Of a DNA stretch of 64,000 nt, positions 1 through 8,134 are shown one piece after another (the first letter of the stretch is position 1; every line of letters starts with the position of its first letter). The position numbers and the translations under genes were made by a program. The notes under the pieces are model-generated. The model searched no databases. It saw only the letters and a list, made by a program, of their open reading frames with translations, and was not told where the DNA came from. This stretch comes from Fertoeibacter niger (GTDB taxonomy: Bacteria; Pseudomonadota; Alphaproteobacteria; Rhodobacterales; Rhodobacteraceae), in assembly GCF_009380135.2 (NCBI RefSeq), contig NZ_WHUT02000004.1, forward strand, positions 1 through 64,000, read 5' to 3'.

Positions 1-365
1 GGGCGGTCAAGCTGGCGGAACACCGTGCCCATGATGCCGGGCTTGCGCAATTCGCGCCCCATGAACATGTTGTCGGCGATGGACAGCGCGGGCGACATGG
101 CGAGCGTCTGATACACCGTTTCGATGCCATGGGCCCGCGCCTCGATCGGCGTCTTGAAGGCAACCTTCTTTCCCTCGAGAAAAATCTCGCCCTCGTCGGG
201 GATGACCGCGCCCGACATCGCCTTGATCAGCGACGATTTGCCCGCCCCGTTGTCGCCGATCACGGCAAGGATCTCGCCCGGGTAAAGCTCGAAATCGCAA
301 TGGTCCAGCGCCGTTACCTTGCCGTACCGCTTTACCAGATTGCGGCCTTTGAGAATGGGTTCCAT
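1..365 (-). CDS. frcA: Sugar ABC transporter ATP-binding protein FrcA-like (3' part cut by the window edge)
   Basis: About 121 N-terminal residues are visible and the gene runs off the left edge. Translation from the ATG at 365 shows a Walker A loop GDNGAGKS at residues 37-44 and a Q-loop glutamine (VYQTLAMSP) near residue 86. This is the ATPase that powers sugar import together with FrcC and FrcB. Its start codon shares one base with the stop codon of the permease (TAATG), so the two are translationally coupled. The visible part matches one nucleotide-binding domain. FrcA proteins carry a single ABC domain, whereas RbsA-type proteins carry two, and the truncation prevents checking this. Confidence 0.88.
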   Translation of the reverse strand, partial: MEPILKGRNLVKRYGKVTALDHCDFELYPGEILAVIGDNGAGKSSLIKAMSGAVIPDEGEIFLEGKKVAFKTPIEARAHGIETVYQTLAMSPALSIADNMFMGRELRKPGIMGTVFRQLDR

Positions 366-1525
366 TATGCGGCTGCCTTTCTGATCCACTGGTCCACGGC
401 CACGGCGAAGATGATAAGAACGCCGATGAGGAAGAACGTCCATTGCGGGTCTGTGCCGACCAGACGCAGACCCATTTCAAACACGCCCACGATCAGCGCG
501 CCAAAGAACATGCCCACGATGCTGCCCCGCCCGCCGAACAGCGATATCCCCCCGATCACCACGGCGGTGATGGACTGGATGTTGCCCAACTGCCCCGTGG
601 AGGCGGTGGGCGAGACCGATCCGAACCGCCCGATCATCACCCAACCCGCGATGGCGCAGAACAGCCCGGCCAGCGCATAGACCTGGATCAGCACCTTTTG
701 CGTGGGCACACCGGCCAGTTCGGCGGCCTGCGGGTCGTCGCCCGTGGCATAGACATGCCGGCCCCAGGCGGTATGGCGCAGCACATAGGCCATGACCGCC
801 ACCAGCGCGATCATCAGGAACACGGCGTAAAGCACCTTTACGCCCGTGCCCGCCGCGGCATTCGTCGTCAGGATCACGGTCTCTGCCGTCGCCAGATCGG
901 GGCGCGATCCGTCGGGCAGCATCGGCACGCCCCAGAAGGTCACATCCCCGCCCCAGAACCCCAGCGCAGGGGCCTGCGCCTCGACATCCGAGGATCTTAT
1001 GGTTTCATTGGCCGAAAAGATGAAGTTCGAGGCCAGCAGCACCTGCCATGTGCCCAGCGTCACGATGAAGGGCGGCAGTTTCATCTTGGCGATCAGAAAG
1101 CCGTTCACCGCGCCCATGGCCGTGCCAAGCACAAGACCGATGGCAATGGAAACCTCGGCCGGGATGCCGTAGCGAAAGCTCATCTGCCCCATCAGGACCG
1201 AGGAAAACACCGCAATCGCGCCGACCGACAGGTCGATGCCCGCCGTCAGCACCACGATGCTTTGGGCGCAGCCCAGAATGCCCACGATGGCGATCTGTTG
1301 CAGGATGGTTGACAGCGTGCCAGCCTTGAAGAAGTTCTCAGACAGAACGCCAAAGATGATCAGCGCAACGACCAGCACGATCATGGGCACTGCCGAGGGC
1401 GTCTGATGCAGCCAGTGTTGCAGGCGTTTCAGCAGGCCCTTGTCTTCCTTGAATTCGGCAACTTTCTCGGAGGCGCCTTTCAGCCCCTCTTCGAAACTCG
1501 ATGCCGTCTTTGCATCTACAGCCAT
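365..1525 (-). CDS. frcC: Sugar ABC transporter permease FrcC-like
   Basis: A 386-residue inner-membrane permease of the RbsC/FrcC (BPD_transp_2) family. It has many hydrophobic segments and the family signature VVLTAGIDLSVGAIAV in its first third. It forms the channel for sugar taken from FrcB. I chose the ATG at 1525 because GGAGGGG lies just upstream; an in-frame start at 1609 would add 28 residues that do not look like the family. It lies between frcB, 131 bases upstream, and frcA, which it overlaps. Confidence 0.9.
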   Translation of the reverse strand: MAVDAKTASSFEEGLKGASEKVAEFKEDKGLLKRLQHWLHQTPSAVPMIVLVVALIIFGVLSENFFKAGTLSTILQQIAIVGILGCAQSIVVLTAGIDLSVGAIAVFSSVLMGQMSFRYGIPAEVSIAIGLVLGTAMGAVNGFLIAKMKLPPFIVTLGTWQVLLASNFIFSANETIRSSDVEAQAPALGFWGGDVTFWGVPMLPDGSRPDLATAETVILTTNAAAGTGVKVLYAVFLMIALVAVMAYVLRHTAWGRHVYATGDDPQAAELAGVPTQKVLIQVYALAGLFCAIAGWVMIGRFGSVSPTASTGQLGNIQSITAVVIGGISLFGGRGSIVGMFFGALIVGVFEMGLRLVGTDPQWTFFLIGVLIIFAVAVDQWIRKAAA

Positions 1526-1656
1526 TCCGGTCCCCTCCACTTCACGCCCGCGCCACCGCCGGGCCGCAGTTATGACAAGGGCGGCGCGATGGCCGCCCTT
1601 GCGCAACAATGTTCGGTCAAGCGCCGTTGCAAATCAACCGCGCTGTTTCCGCTGCG

Positions 1657-2679
1657 TCAGCCCCAGCAAAGCTCGGTGCCTTTGGTGCTGTCGATGGATT
1701 CCACACCCTCGACCGGGGCGTCGGTGATCAGCGCCACGCCGGTGTCGAAGAAATCCTTGCCTTCGCTGGGGACGGGCTTGCTGCCGTCGGCGGCGAATTT
1801 GGCAATCGCCTCGATGCCCAGCGAGGCCATCAACAGGGGATACTGCTGGCTGGTCGCACCGATCACGCCATCCTTCACATCGGCCACGCCCGGGCAGCCG
1901 CCGTCAACCGAAACGATCAGCACGCCTTCCTTGCCCGCAGCCTTCAGCGCCTCATAAGCACCGGCAGCCGAGGGTTCGTTGATCGTGTAGACCACGTTGA
2001 TGTCGGGGTCTTTGGCCAGCAGGGCTTCCATCGCCTTCAGCCCGCCCTCTTCGTTGCCGGCCGTCACTTCGTTGCCGACGATGCGCGGATCGGTCTCGTC
2101 GCCCCATTTGTTCGGGTCGGCCAGGTCGATGCCCATGCCTTGCAGGAAGCCCTGGTCGCGCAGCACGTCAACCGACGGCTGGCTGATGGCCAGATCCAGC
2201 AGCGCGATCTTGGCATTGGCAGCTTCGGCGCCCAGCGTGGCATTGGCCCACTGGCCGATCAGCAGCCCGGCGCGGAAGTTGTCGGTGGCAAAGGTGGCAT
2301 CAGCCGCGTCGATCGGGTCAAGCGGGGTGTCCAGCGCGATGACCAGAACACCGGCGTCGCGGGCGGCCTTCACCGAATCAACGATGGCCTTGGTGTCGGA
2401 GGCGGTGATCAGGATGCCCTTGGCGCCATCTGCGACACAGGCCTCGATGGCCGCGACCTGCGATTCATGATCGCCGTCGATCTTGCCGGCATAGGATTTC
2501 AGCGCGACGCCCAGTTCGGCGGCCTTGGCCTCGGCACCCTCTTTCATCTTCACGAAGAAGGGGTTGGTGTCGGTCTTGGTGATCAGGCAGGCGGCCACGG
2601 CATGCGATTCCGCAAAGGCCGGAGCGGCGGCAAAGGCAAGCGCGGCTGCCCCCATGCACAGGGTCGTTTTCAGTTTCAT
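1657..2679 (-). CDS. frcB: Periplasmic sugar-binding protein FrcB-like
   Basis: A 340-residue solute-binding protein of the ribose/fructose class. A signal peptide covers about residues 1-23 (basic MKLK, a hydrophobic core, then AFAES). The mature N-terminus contains [20 protein letters not shown] and later [20 protein letters not shown], both very close to the rhizobial fructose-binding protein FrcB as I remember it. It captures sugar in the periplasm and delivers it to FrcC. The ATG at 2679 has a GGAGG Shine-Dalgarno. It is the first gene of frcBCA and is probably controlled by the ROK regulator encoded divergently. Fructose is inferred as substrate from similarity; related sugars such as ribose or mannose are possible. 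Confidence 0.9.
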   Translation of the reverse strand: MKLKTTLCMGAAALAFAAAPAFAESHAVAACLITKTDTNPFFVKMKEGAEAKAAELGVALKSYAGKIDGDHESQVAAIEACVADGAKGILITASDTKAIVDSVKAARDAGVLVIALDTPLDPIDAADATFATDNFRAGLLIGQWANATLGAEAANAKIALLDLAISQPSVDVLRDQGFLQGMGIDLADPNKWGDETDPRIVGNEVTAGNEEGGLKAMEALLAKDPDINVVYTINEPSAAGAYEALKAAGKEGVLIVSVDGGCPGVADVKDGVIGATSQQYPLLMASLGIEAIAKFAADGSKPVPSEGKDFFDTGVALITDAPVEGVESIDSTKGTELCWG

Positions 2680-2785
2680 TGCGTATATCCTCCCAAGTGG
2701 CGGGGTTCCCCGCCGTTTCGCTTCACTCCCGCCAGCAGTGTCCTCCCGCTGCGATGGGCACAAAAAACCCGATTCCCGGCGCTGC

Positions 2786-2821
2786 GTCAAGTTAATTAAA
2801 TCACTCTGATTTATTATTGAC
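2786..2821. promoter_or_regulatory. AT-rich palindrome, candidate ROK operator between frcB and the mutarotase gene
   Basis: The core AAATCA-CTC-TGATTT (2798-2812) is a perfect inverted repeat. It extends imperfectly to GTCAA (2786-2790) and TTGAC (2817-2821). It is the only AT-rich patch in the region and lies in the divergent intergenic space, 107 bases upstream of the frcB start. ROK repressors such as NagC and Mlc bind AT-rich palindromes, so this is a natural site for the ROK protein encoded at 3445. The outer TTGACA could double as a -35 element on the plus strand, though I see no convincing -10. Confidence 0.45.
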
Positions 2822-2977
2822 AGAGGCCGCTATCCTGCGCACTCTCGGGGTTCATGATGACGCGGTGCGCGCCCCCAAGACCGGGCAAAGACCGCGCAAG
2901 GGGAGGAGACTGCCACGGGGAAAGACGGCGCAGCCATGGCAGCGCCCCTGCACCCGACGGCAAGGAAAGTTTGCAAG

Positions 2978-3412
2978 ATGCTGATCGGACTACCATCCAT
3001 TCTTGGGCCGGAATTGCTGTTCACGTTGCGCTCGATGGGGCATGGCGACGAGATTGCCATTGTCGATGGCAACTACCCCGCGCAGGAGCATGCCCGCCGT
3101 CTGGTGCGCGCCGATGGCCACGGCCTGCCGGCCCTGCTGGATGCCATACTGACGGTGCTGCCGCTGGATACCGCCACCGATCACGCGATCTTTCGCGCGG
3201 CGCTCAACAACGACCCGGCGCAAGCCGCGACAATCCACCACCGGATCGACGCAATCTGCGGGGCCCGGCATCCGGGCTTTGCGGTCAGGCCGCTGGGCGG
3301 TGCTGACCTCTATCCCCGCATCCGCGCCGCGCATACTATCGTGGCCACCTCTGAAACCGCGCTTTTCGCAAATGTCATCCTGCGCAAAGGCGTGATAGCC
3401 GACCCGACCTGA
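2978..3412 (+). CDS. RbsD/FucU family sugar mutarotase
   Basis: 144 residues. The N-terminus MLIGLPSILGPELL followed by MGHGDEIAIVDGNYPA is the hallmark of the RbsD/FucU family, which interconverts sugar anomers in the cytoplasm; the conserved His lies in MGHGDE. I prefer the ATG at 2978, preceded by AAGGAAAG, over an in-frame ATG at 2936. It lies divergent from frcBCA and 32 bases ahead of the ROK regulator. It probably converts the imported sugar to the anomer needed by the kinase. Sequence alone does not separate FucU (fucose) from RbsD (ribose pyranase); FucU-like is slightly favoured. Confidence 0.82.
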   Translation: MLIGLPSILGPELLFTLRSMGHGDEIAIVDGNYPAQEHARRLVRADGHGLPALLDAILTVLPLDTATDHAIFRAALNNDPAQAATIHHRIDAICGARHPGFAVRPLGGADLYPRIRAAHTIVATSETALFANVILRKGVIADPT

Positions 3413-3444
3413 CCCTGTTCCCAGCGCCCGAGGAAGCCCCGACC

Positions 3445-4671
3445 GTGCCCCATGCAGCGGAGACCGCCACCGACCGCCCCGCCACCGACAGCGTGGGGCT
3501 GCGCGGCTCCAACCAGTCGGGAATGCGGGCGCATAACGAGCGGCTGGTGCTGTCTTTGGTGCGTCAGCATGGCGCGCTGGCAAAATCGGATATCGCGCGC
3601 ATCACCGGCCTGTCGGCGCAAACGGTGTCGGTCATCATGCGCGCGCTGGAATCCGACGGGCTGCTGCAGCGGGGCGAGCCGATCCGGGGGCGTATCGGCC
3701 AGCCCTCGGTGCCGATGTCGCTGGCGGCGGATGGCGCCTATTTCCTGGGGCTGAAGATCGGGCGACGTTCGGCGGATCTGACGCTGATCGACTTTCTGGG
3801 CGGGGTGATCACCACGCGCCGCCGCATCTACCGCTTTCCCACCCCGGGCGCGGTCATCGCCTTTGTGGCCGAGGCCCTGCCCGAGGCGCTGGCCGCCCTG
3901 CCCGAGGCCGCGCGGGGCCGCGTGGGTGGCATGGGCGTGGCCATGCCCTTTCAGTTGTGGAACTGGGTGCGCTCCATCGGTGCGCCGCAGGCCGAGATGG
4001 ACGCCTGGCGCGACCGCGACATCCAGGCCGAACTTGCGGCGCTGACCGGCATGCCGGTCTATGTGCAGAACGATGCCACGGCGGCCTGCGGGGCGGAACT
4101 GGTGTTCGGCACCGGCGAGCGGCCCAAGGATTTCCTCTATTTCTATTTCGGCACATTCATTGGCGGCGGGCTGGTGTTGAATGGACAGTTGTTCACCGGG
4201 CGCACCGGCAATGCGGCGGGGGTTGGCCCCATGCCGGTGCCGGGGCCGGACGGGCGGATGCAGCGGCTGTTTGATGCCGCGTCGATGTCTGTGCTGGCAG
4301 GCATGATGGATGCGGCGGGCGAACCGTCGGACCATCTGTGGGAAAGCCCGGACCGCTGGCATGTCAGCGCGCCGATCCTGTCGGCCTGGATGGACCGCGC
4401 GGCCATGGGGCTTGCCAGCGCCACGCTGAGCGCGGCCACCCTGATGGAGCTGGAAACCGTGCTGATCGACGGCTGGATGCCAACCGACGTGCGGGCCGAG
4501 GTGACGCGGCGCACCCATGACGCGCTGCACCGGCTGGATCTGTCGGGGGTCGAGGCGCCGGTGATCCGCGAGGGCACGGTGGGGGCGCAGGCCCGGTCTC
4601 TGGGCGCGGCGGCGATACCATTGTCGCAGCGCTATCTGATCGACCAGAACGCGGCGATGCGGGAAGGTTAA
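3445..4671 (+). CDS. ROK family transcriptional regulator
   Basis: 408 residues. A winged helix-turn-helix lies near residues 30-90 (HNERLVLSLVRQHGALAKSDIARITGLSAQTVS, given here only as a position guide by its ends). A ROK sugar-kinase-like domain follows, with VQNDATAACGAELVFGTG and a glycine-rich FGTFIGGGLVLNG segment. ROK regulators bind a sugar or sugar phosphate and release DNA. Its position next to the mutarotase and divergent from frcBCA suggests it represses the transporter, like FrcR in rhizobia. The start is a GTG with AGGA ten bases upstream; a later start is possible because the first 20 residues are low complexity. Confidence 0.88.
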   Translation: MPHAAETATDRPATDSVGLRGSNQSGMRAHNERLVLSLVRQHGALAKSDIARITGLSAQTVSVIMRALESDGLLQRGEPIRGRIGQPSVPMSLAADGAYFLGLKIGRRSADLTLIDFLGGVITTRRRIYRFPTPGAVIAFVAEALPEALAALPEAARGRVGGMGVAMPFQLWNWVRSIGAPQAEMDAWRDRDIQAELAALTGMPVYVQNDATAACGAELVFGTGERPKDFLYFYFGTFIGGGLVLNGQLFTGRTGNAAGVGPMPVPGPDGRMQRLFDAASMSVLAGMMDAAGEPSDHLWESPDRWHVSAPILSAWMDRAAMGLASATLSAATLMELETVLIDGWMPTDVRAEVTRRTHDALHRLDLSGVEAPVIREGTVGAQARSLGAAAIPLSQRYLIDQNAAMREG

Positions 4672-4702
4672 CGCACGACGGCCGTGCCACACCGGCGGAA
4701 AG

Positions 4703-4757
4703 GATTTTTCGCAGAAAAATCGTTGGGCGGGGTGCGACGATTTTTCTGCGAAAAATC
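4703..4757. repeat. Perfect 20-bp inverted repeat made of two TTTC-GCA-GAAA hairpin units
   Basis: The left arm GATTTTTCGCAGAAAAATCG (4703-4722) is exactly complementary to the right arm CGATTTTTCTGCGAAAAATC (4738-4757), with a 15-base spacer. Each arm is itself an 8-bp hairpin around GCA or TGC. It lies between the ROK gene and mrpA, both on the plus strand. It could end transcription of the sugar operon, but the same unit recurs at 30325 and 58882, so it is also a dispersed repeat. Confidence 0.75.
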
Positions 4758-4916
4758 TGTCAGGGCCGGTTGGCATCCGGGGTTGTTGCGGGCAAACAGG
4801 GTCACAGCGCCTTGACAGGCTTGGCCTTTGCCCCCGACAAAGGCCGGGCCCGGACCACAGGGCAACCCGCCGCGACCCGCACGACCGCACATAACCAGAA
4901 CGGAAACCGCCCCGGT

Positions 4917-7778
4917 ATGTCTCTCGCCCTGATCGCCGCGCTGCCGTTTCTTGGCGCGCTTCTTCCCGGCCTCATGATCCGCGCGGGGCGCACTGCCTGC
5001 GCCGTCAGCACGGGTGCCGTCACGGCGCTTGCCCTGCTGCTGCTGGGGCTGAACGCCCCCGCCGTGCTGCGCGGCGAGGTGGTGCAGACCCGCATCGAAT
5101 GGCTGCCGCAACTGGGCCTGAACGCCAATTTCATGCTGGACGGGCTGGGCCTGCTGTTTGCGGGGCTGATCCTGGGCATCGGGCTGCTGATCATCCTTTA
5201 TGCCCGGTTCTATCTGGCCAAGGCCGATCCGATGGGCCAGTTCTACACCTATCTGATGCTGTTCCAGGGCGCGATGCTGGGTATCGTCCTGTCCGACAAC
5301 ATCCTGCTTTTGCTGGTGTTCTGGGAATTGACCTCGCTGTCGTCGTTCCTGCTGATCGGCTATTGGAAACATCTGCCCGAGGGGCGGCAGGGCGCCCGCA
5401 TGGCGCTGACCGTCACCGGCGCGGGCGGGCTGGCGCTGATCGGGGGCATGCTGATCCTGGGCAATATCGCGGGGTCTTATGACCTGTCGGTGATCCTGAC
5501 GCAAAAGGTCGCCATCCAGTCATCCGACTGGTATCTGCCCGCGCTGCTGTTGATCCTGCTGGGGTGTTTCACCAAGTCGGCGCAGTTTCCGTTCCATTTC
5601 TGGCTGCCGCATGCGATGGCCGCGCCCACGCCCGTTTCCGCCTATCTGCACTCGGCGACCATGGTGAAGGCGGGCCTCTTTCTGATGGCGCGGCTGTGGC
5701 CGGTGCTGGCGGGCACGCCCGAATGGTTCTACATTGTCGCCACCACGGGCCTTGTGACGATGCTGCTGGGGGCCAAGATCGCGCTGTTCAAGCATGATCT
5801 GAAGGCGCTGCTGGCGTTTTCCACCGTCAGCCAACTGGGCCTGATCACCATGCTGCTGGGCTTTGGCACCAAGGCGGCGGCGACGGTGGCGGTGTTTCAC
5901 ATCATCAACCACGCCACATTCAAGGCCGCGTTGTTCATGACCGCAGGCATCGTGGATCACGAGGCGCATACCCGCGACATCCGCCGTCTGGGGGGCTTGC
6001 GCGTGCTGATGCCCGTGACCTTTGCGATTGCCACCCTCGCTGCGCTGTCGATGGCGGGCATTCCGCCGCTGAACGGGTTCCTTTCCAAGGAACTGATGCT
6101 GGAAGAGGCCGCGCATACCGTCTGGTGGCAGAACCCCTGGCTGGTGGGCGTGCTGGCGACCATCGGGGCATTGTTCTCGGTAGCCTACAGTTTCCGCTTT
6201 GTGGCGCATGTGTTCCTTGGCCCGATGCGTGACGATTACCCGCACCGCCCGCATGACCCCGGTTTTGGTCTTTGGGCGGCCCCTGCCCTGCTGGCGGGGC
6301 TGGTGGTTCTGATCGGGCTGGCGCCGATGGCGACTGCGGCCTGGCTGGTCGATGCGGCGGCGGGGGCAGTGACCGGCGCGGCGGTGGAGGTAAAGATCAG
6401 CCACTGGCACGGGCTGGAGCCTGCGGCGCTGTGGATGTCATTGGCGGCCATTGGCGGCGGGCTGATGCTGCTGGGCCTGTTCGCCCCCTTGTCGCGGCTG
6501 TGGGAGGGCACCCCCCGCCCCGAGGCCAAGCGCATCTTTGACGGGCTGGTGGAGCCCTTGGCCACCCTTTCCCGCCGCATCACCGATGCGTTGCATGACG
6601 GGGCAGTCACGCGGTATTTCGCCATCGCCACGCTGGCCATTCTGGCCGCCGGGGTCTGGGCCTTTGTCTCGGGCACCCATCAGCAGGGCGACCATGCACT
6701 GACGCCTGTAGCACTGGTGCCTGCCGCCGGCTGGGCGCTGCTGATGGTGACTACCTGCGCCATCGTCGCCCTGCACCGCCAGCGGCTGCTGGTGTTGATA
6801 CTGGTGGGGGTGGTGGGGCTGATGGTGTCGGTGGGCTTTGCCTATCTGTCGGCGCCTGACCTTGCGCTGACCCAGATCAGCGTCGAGGTGGCCACGGTGA
6901 TCCTGCTCTTGCTGGCGCTGAACTATCTGCCGAAAACCACGCCGGCTGAATCGGGCGGCGCGCGCCGGTTGCGCGACGGGGTGATTGCCACGCTGGCGGG
7001 TCTGGGGGCAGGCGGCCTGATCTATGCGCTGATGACGCGGGATTTCGCCTTTGACACCATCGCGGCCTATCATCTGGCCAATGCCAAGACCGAGGGCGGC
7101 GGCACCAATGTGGTGAACGTGATCCTGGTGGATTTCCGCGGCTATGACACATTCGGCGAGATCACGGTGCTGGGGATTGCCGCGCTGGTGATCTATGCGC
7201 TGACCGAATCCATCCTGCGGCCCGGCCCGGCGAATGACCGGCTGCGGCTGTGGAAGGCGGAATCGCAGGATGCGGGCGACCGTCACCCCTTGATGCTGGT
7301 GGTGGCGACGCGGCTGATCCTGCCCTTGGCCATCATGGTGGGGGTGTTCATCTTCCTGCGCGGGCACAATCTGCCGGGGGGCGGCTTCATCGCCGGGCTG
7401 GTGGTGGCGATTGCGCTGGTGATGCAATACATGGCGTCCGGTTTCGAATGGACCGCCGCGCGGCAGAAGATCGACTATCACGCGCTGATCGCATCGGGCG
7501 TGCTGGTTGCTGCTGCCACCGGCATCGGGGCGTGGTTCAACGGCCTGCCCTTCATGACCTCGGCCTATGGCTATGTGACGCTGTGGCCGCTTGAGACGTT
7601 CGAGCTGGCCACCGCCGCGCTGTTCGATCTGGGCGTGTTCCTGACGGTGCTGGGCGCGGTGATGCTGTCGCTGGCATCCCTGTCGCGCATCGCGCTGCGC
7701 GCGGGCGAGACGGTGAACCTGGCCCCTTATGACATCGACCCGGCGGCGGGCCGGACAGTGAAAGAGGAGGCCCGCTGA
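4917..7778 (+). CDS. mrpA: Mrp-type Na+(K+)/H+ antiporter subunit A with fused MrpB domain
   Basis: 953 residues, largest subunit of the Mrp (Pha/Mnh) cation/proton antiporter in the inner membrane. Residues about 65-420 hold the complex-I-like proton-translocation domain with E137 in LLLVFWELTSLSS, the conserved glutamate of this family. A DUF4040-like segment follows near 620-680 (SAPDLALTQISVEVATVILL). From about residue 790 comes an MnhB domain (LRGHNLPGGGFIAGLVVA), so A and B are fused as in rhizobial PhaAB. I chose the ATG at 4917 because the protein family begins with this hydrophobic segment; the in-frame stretch upstream is not membrane-like. Its stop overlaps mrpC (TGATG). Confidence 0.95.
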   Translation: MSLALIAALPFLGALLPGLMIRAGRTACAVSTGAVTALALLLLGLNAPAVLRGEVVQTRIEWLPQLGLNANFMLDGLGLLFAGLILGIGLLIILYARFYLAKADPMGQFYTYLMLFQGAMLGIVLSDNILLLLVFWELTSLSSFLLIGYWKHLPEGRQGARMALTVTGAGGLALIGGMLILGNIAGSYDLSVILTQKVAIQSSDWYLPALLLILLGCFTKSAQFPFHFWLPHAMAAPTPVSAYLHSATMVKAGLFLMARLWPVLAGTPEWFYIVATTGLVTMLLGAKIALFKHDLKALLAFSTVSQLGLITMLLGFGTKAAATVAVFHIINHATFKAALFMTAGIVDHEAHTRDIRRLGGLRVLMPVTFAIATLAALSMAGIPPLNGFLSKELMLEEAAHTVWWQNPWLVGVLATIGALFSVAYSFRFVAHVFLGPMRDDYPHRPHDPGFGLWAAPALLAGLVVLIGLAPMATAAWLVDAAAGAVTGAAVEVKISHWHGLEPAALWMSLAAIGGGLMLLGLFAPLSRLWEGTPRPEAKRIFDGLVEPLATLSRRITDALHDGAVTRYFAIATLAILAAGVWAFVSGTHQQGDHALTPVALVPAAGWALLMVTTCAIVALHRQRLLVLILVGVVGLMVSVGFAYLSAPDLALTQISVEVATVILLLLALNYLPKTTPAESGGARRLRDGVIATLAGLGAGGLIYALMTRDFAFDTIAAYHLANAKTEGGGTNVVNVILVDFRGYDTFGEITVLGIAALVIYALTESILRPGPANDRLRLWKAESQDAGDRHPLMLVVATRLILPLAIMVGVFIFLRGHNLPGGGFIAGLVVAIALVMQYMASGFEWTAARQKIDYHALIASGVLVAAATGIGAWFNGLPFMTSAYGYVTLWPLETFELATAALFDLGVFLTVLGAVMLSLASLSRIALRAGETVNLAPYDIDPAAGRTVKEEAR

Positions 7779-8134
7779 TGGAGGCTTTGATAGCCAGCGC
7801 CGTGGGGCTGATGACGGCGGCGGGTATCTACCTGATCCTGCGGCTGCGCACCTTCCCGGTGATCGTGGGTCTGTCGATGCTGACCTATGCGGTGAACGTG
7901 TTCATCTTTGCCTCGGGGCGGCTAACGGTGGGGCTGCCTCCCATCCTTGACTCGACGGCGTCGGGCTATACCGACCCGCTGACACAGGCCTTGGTGCTGA
8001 CCGCCATCGTGATTTCATTCGGTATGACGGCGGTGATCGTGATGATGGCGTTGGGGGCGTTCCTGTCGACCGGGTCTGACCGGATTGATGATGCGGCGGA
8101 AGACCGGGCCGAAACCGGGGGGCGCGCAGAGTGA
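7778..8134 (+). CDS. mrpC: Mrp antiporter subunit C
   Basis: 118 residues with three membrane segments, a NuoK-like small subunit. It contains GLPPILDSTASGYTDPLTQA, typical of MnhC/MrpC, then a hydrophobic helix ending near residue 98 and a charged tail. The ATG overlaps the mrpA stop by one base and its own stop overlaps the GTG of mrpD, so the operon is translationally coupled. Part of the membrane complex that exchanges Na+ or K+ for protons. Confidence 0.94.
   Translation: MEALIASAVGLMTAAGIYLILRLRTFPVIVGLSMLTYAVNVFIFASGRLTVGLPPILDSTASGYTDPLTQALVLTAIVISFGMTAVIVMMALGAFLSTGSDRIDDAAEDRAETGGRAE

Noticed and set aside
4812-4845. TTGACA before mrpA as a sigma-70 promoter
   Set aside because: No acceptable -10 hexamer at 16-18 bases; a promoter is likely nearby but this one is not supported.
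3310-4890. A 526-codon minus-strand frame over the ROK gene
   Set aside because: No family signature; it spans the intergenic hairpin repeat and mirrors the ROK coding frame.
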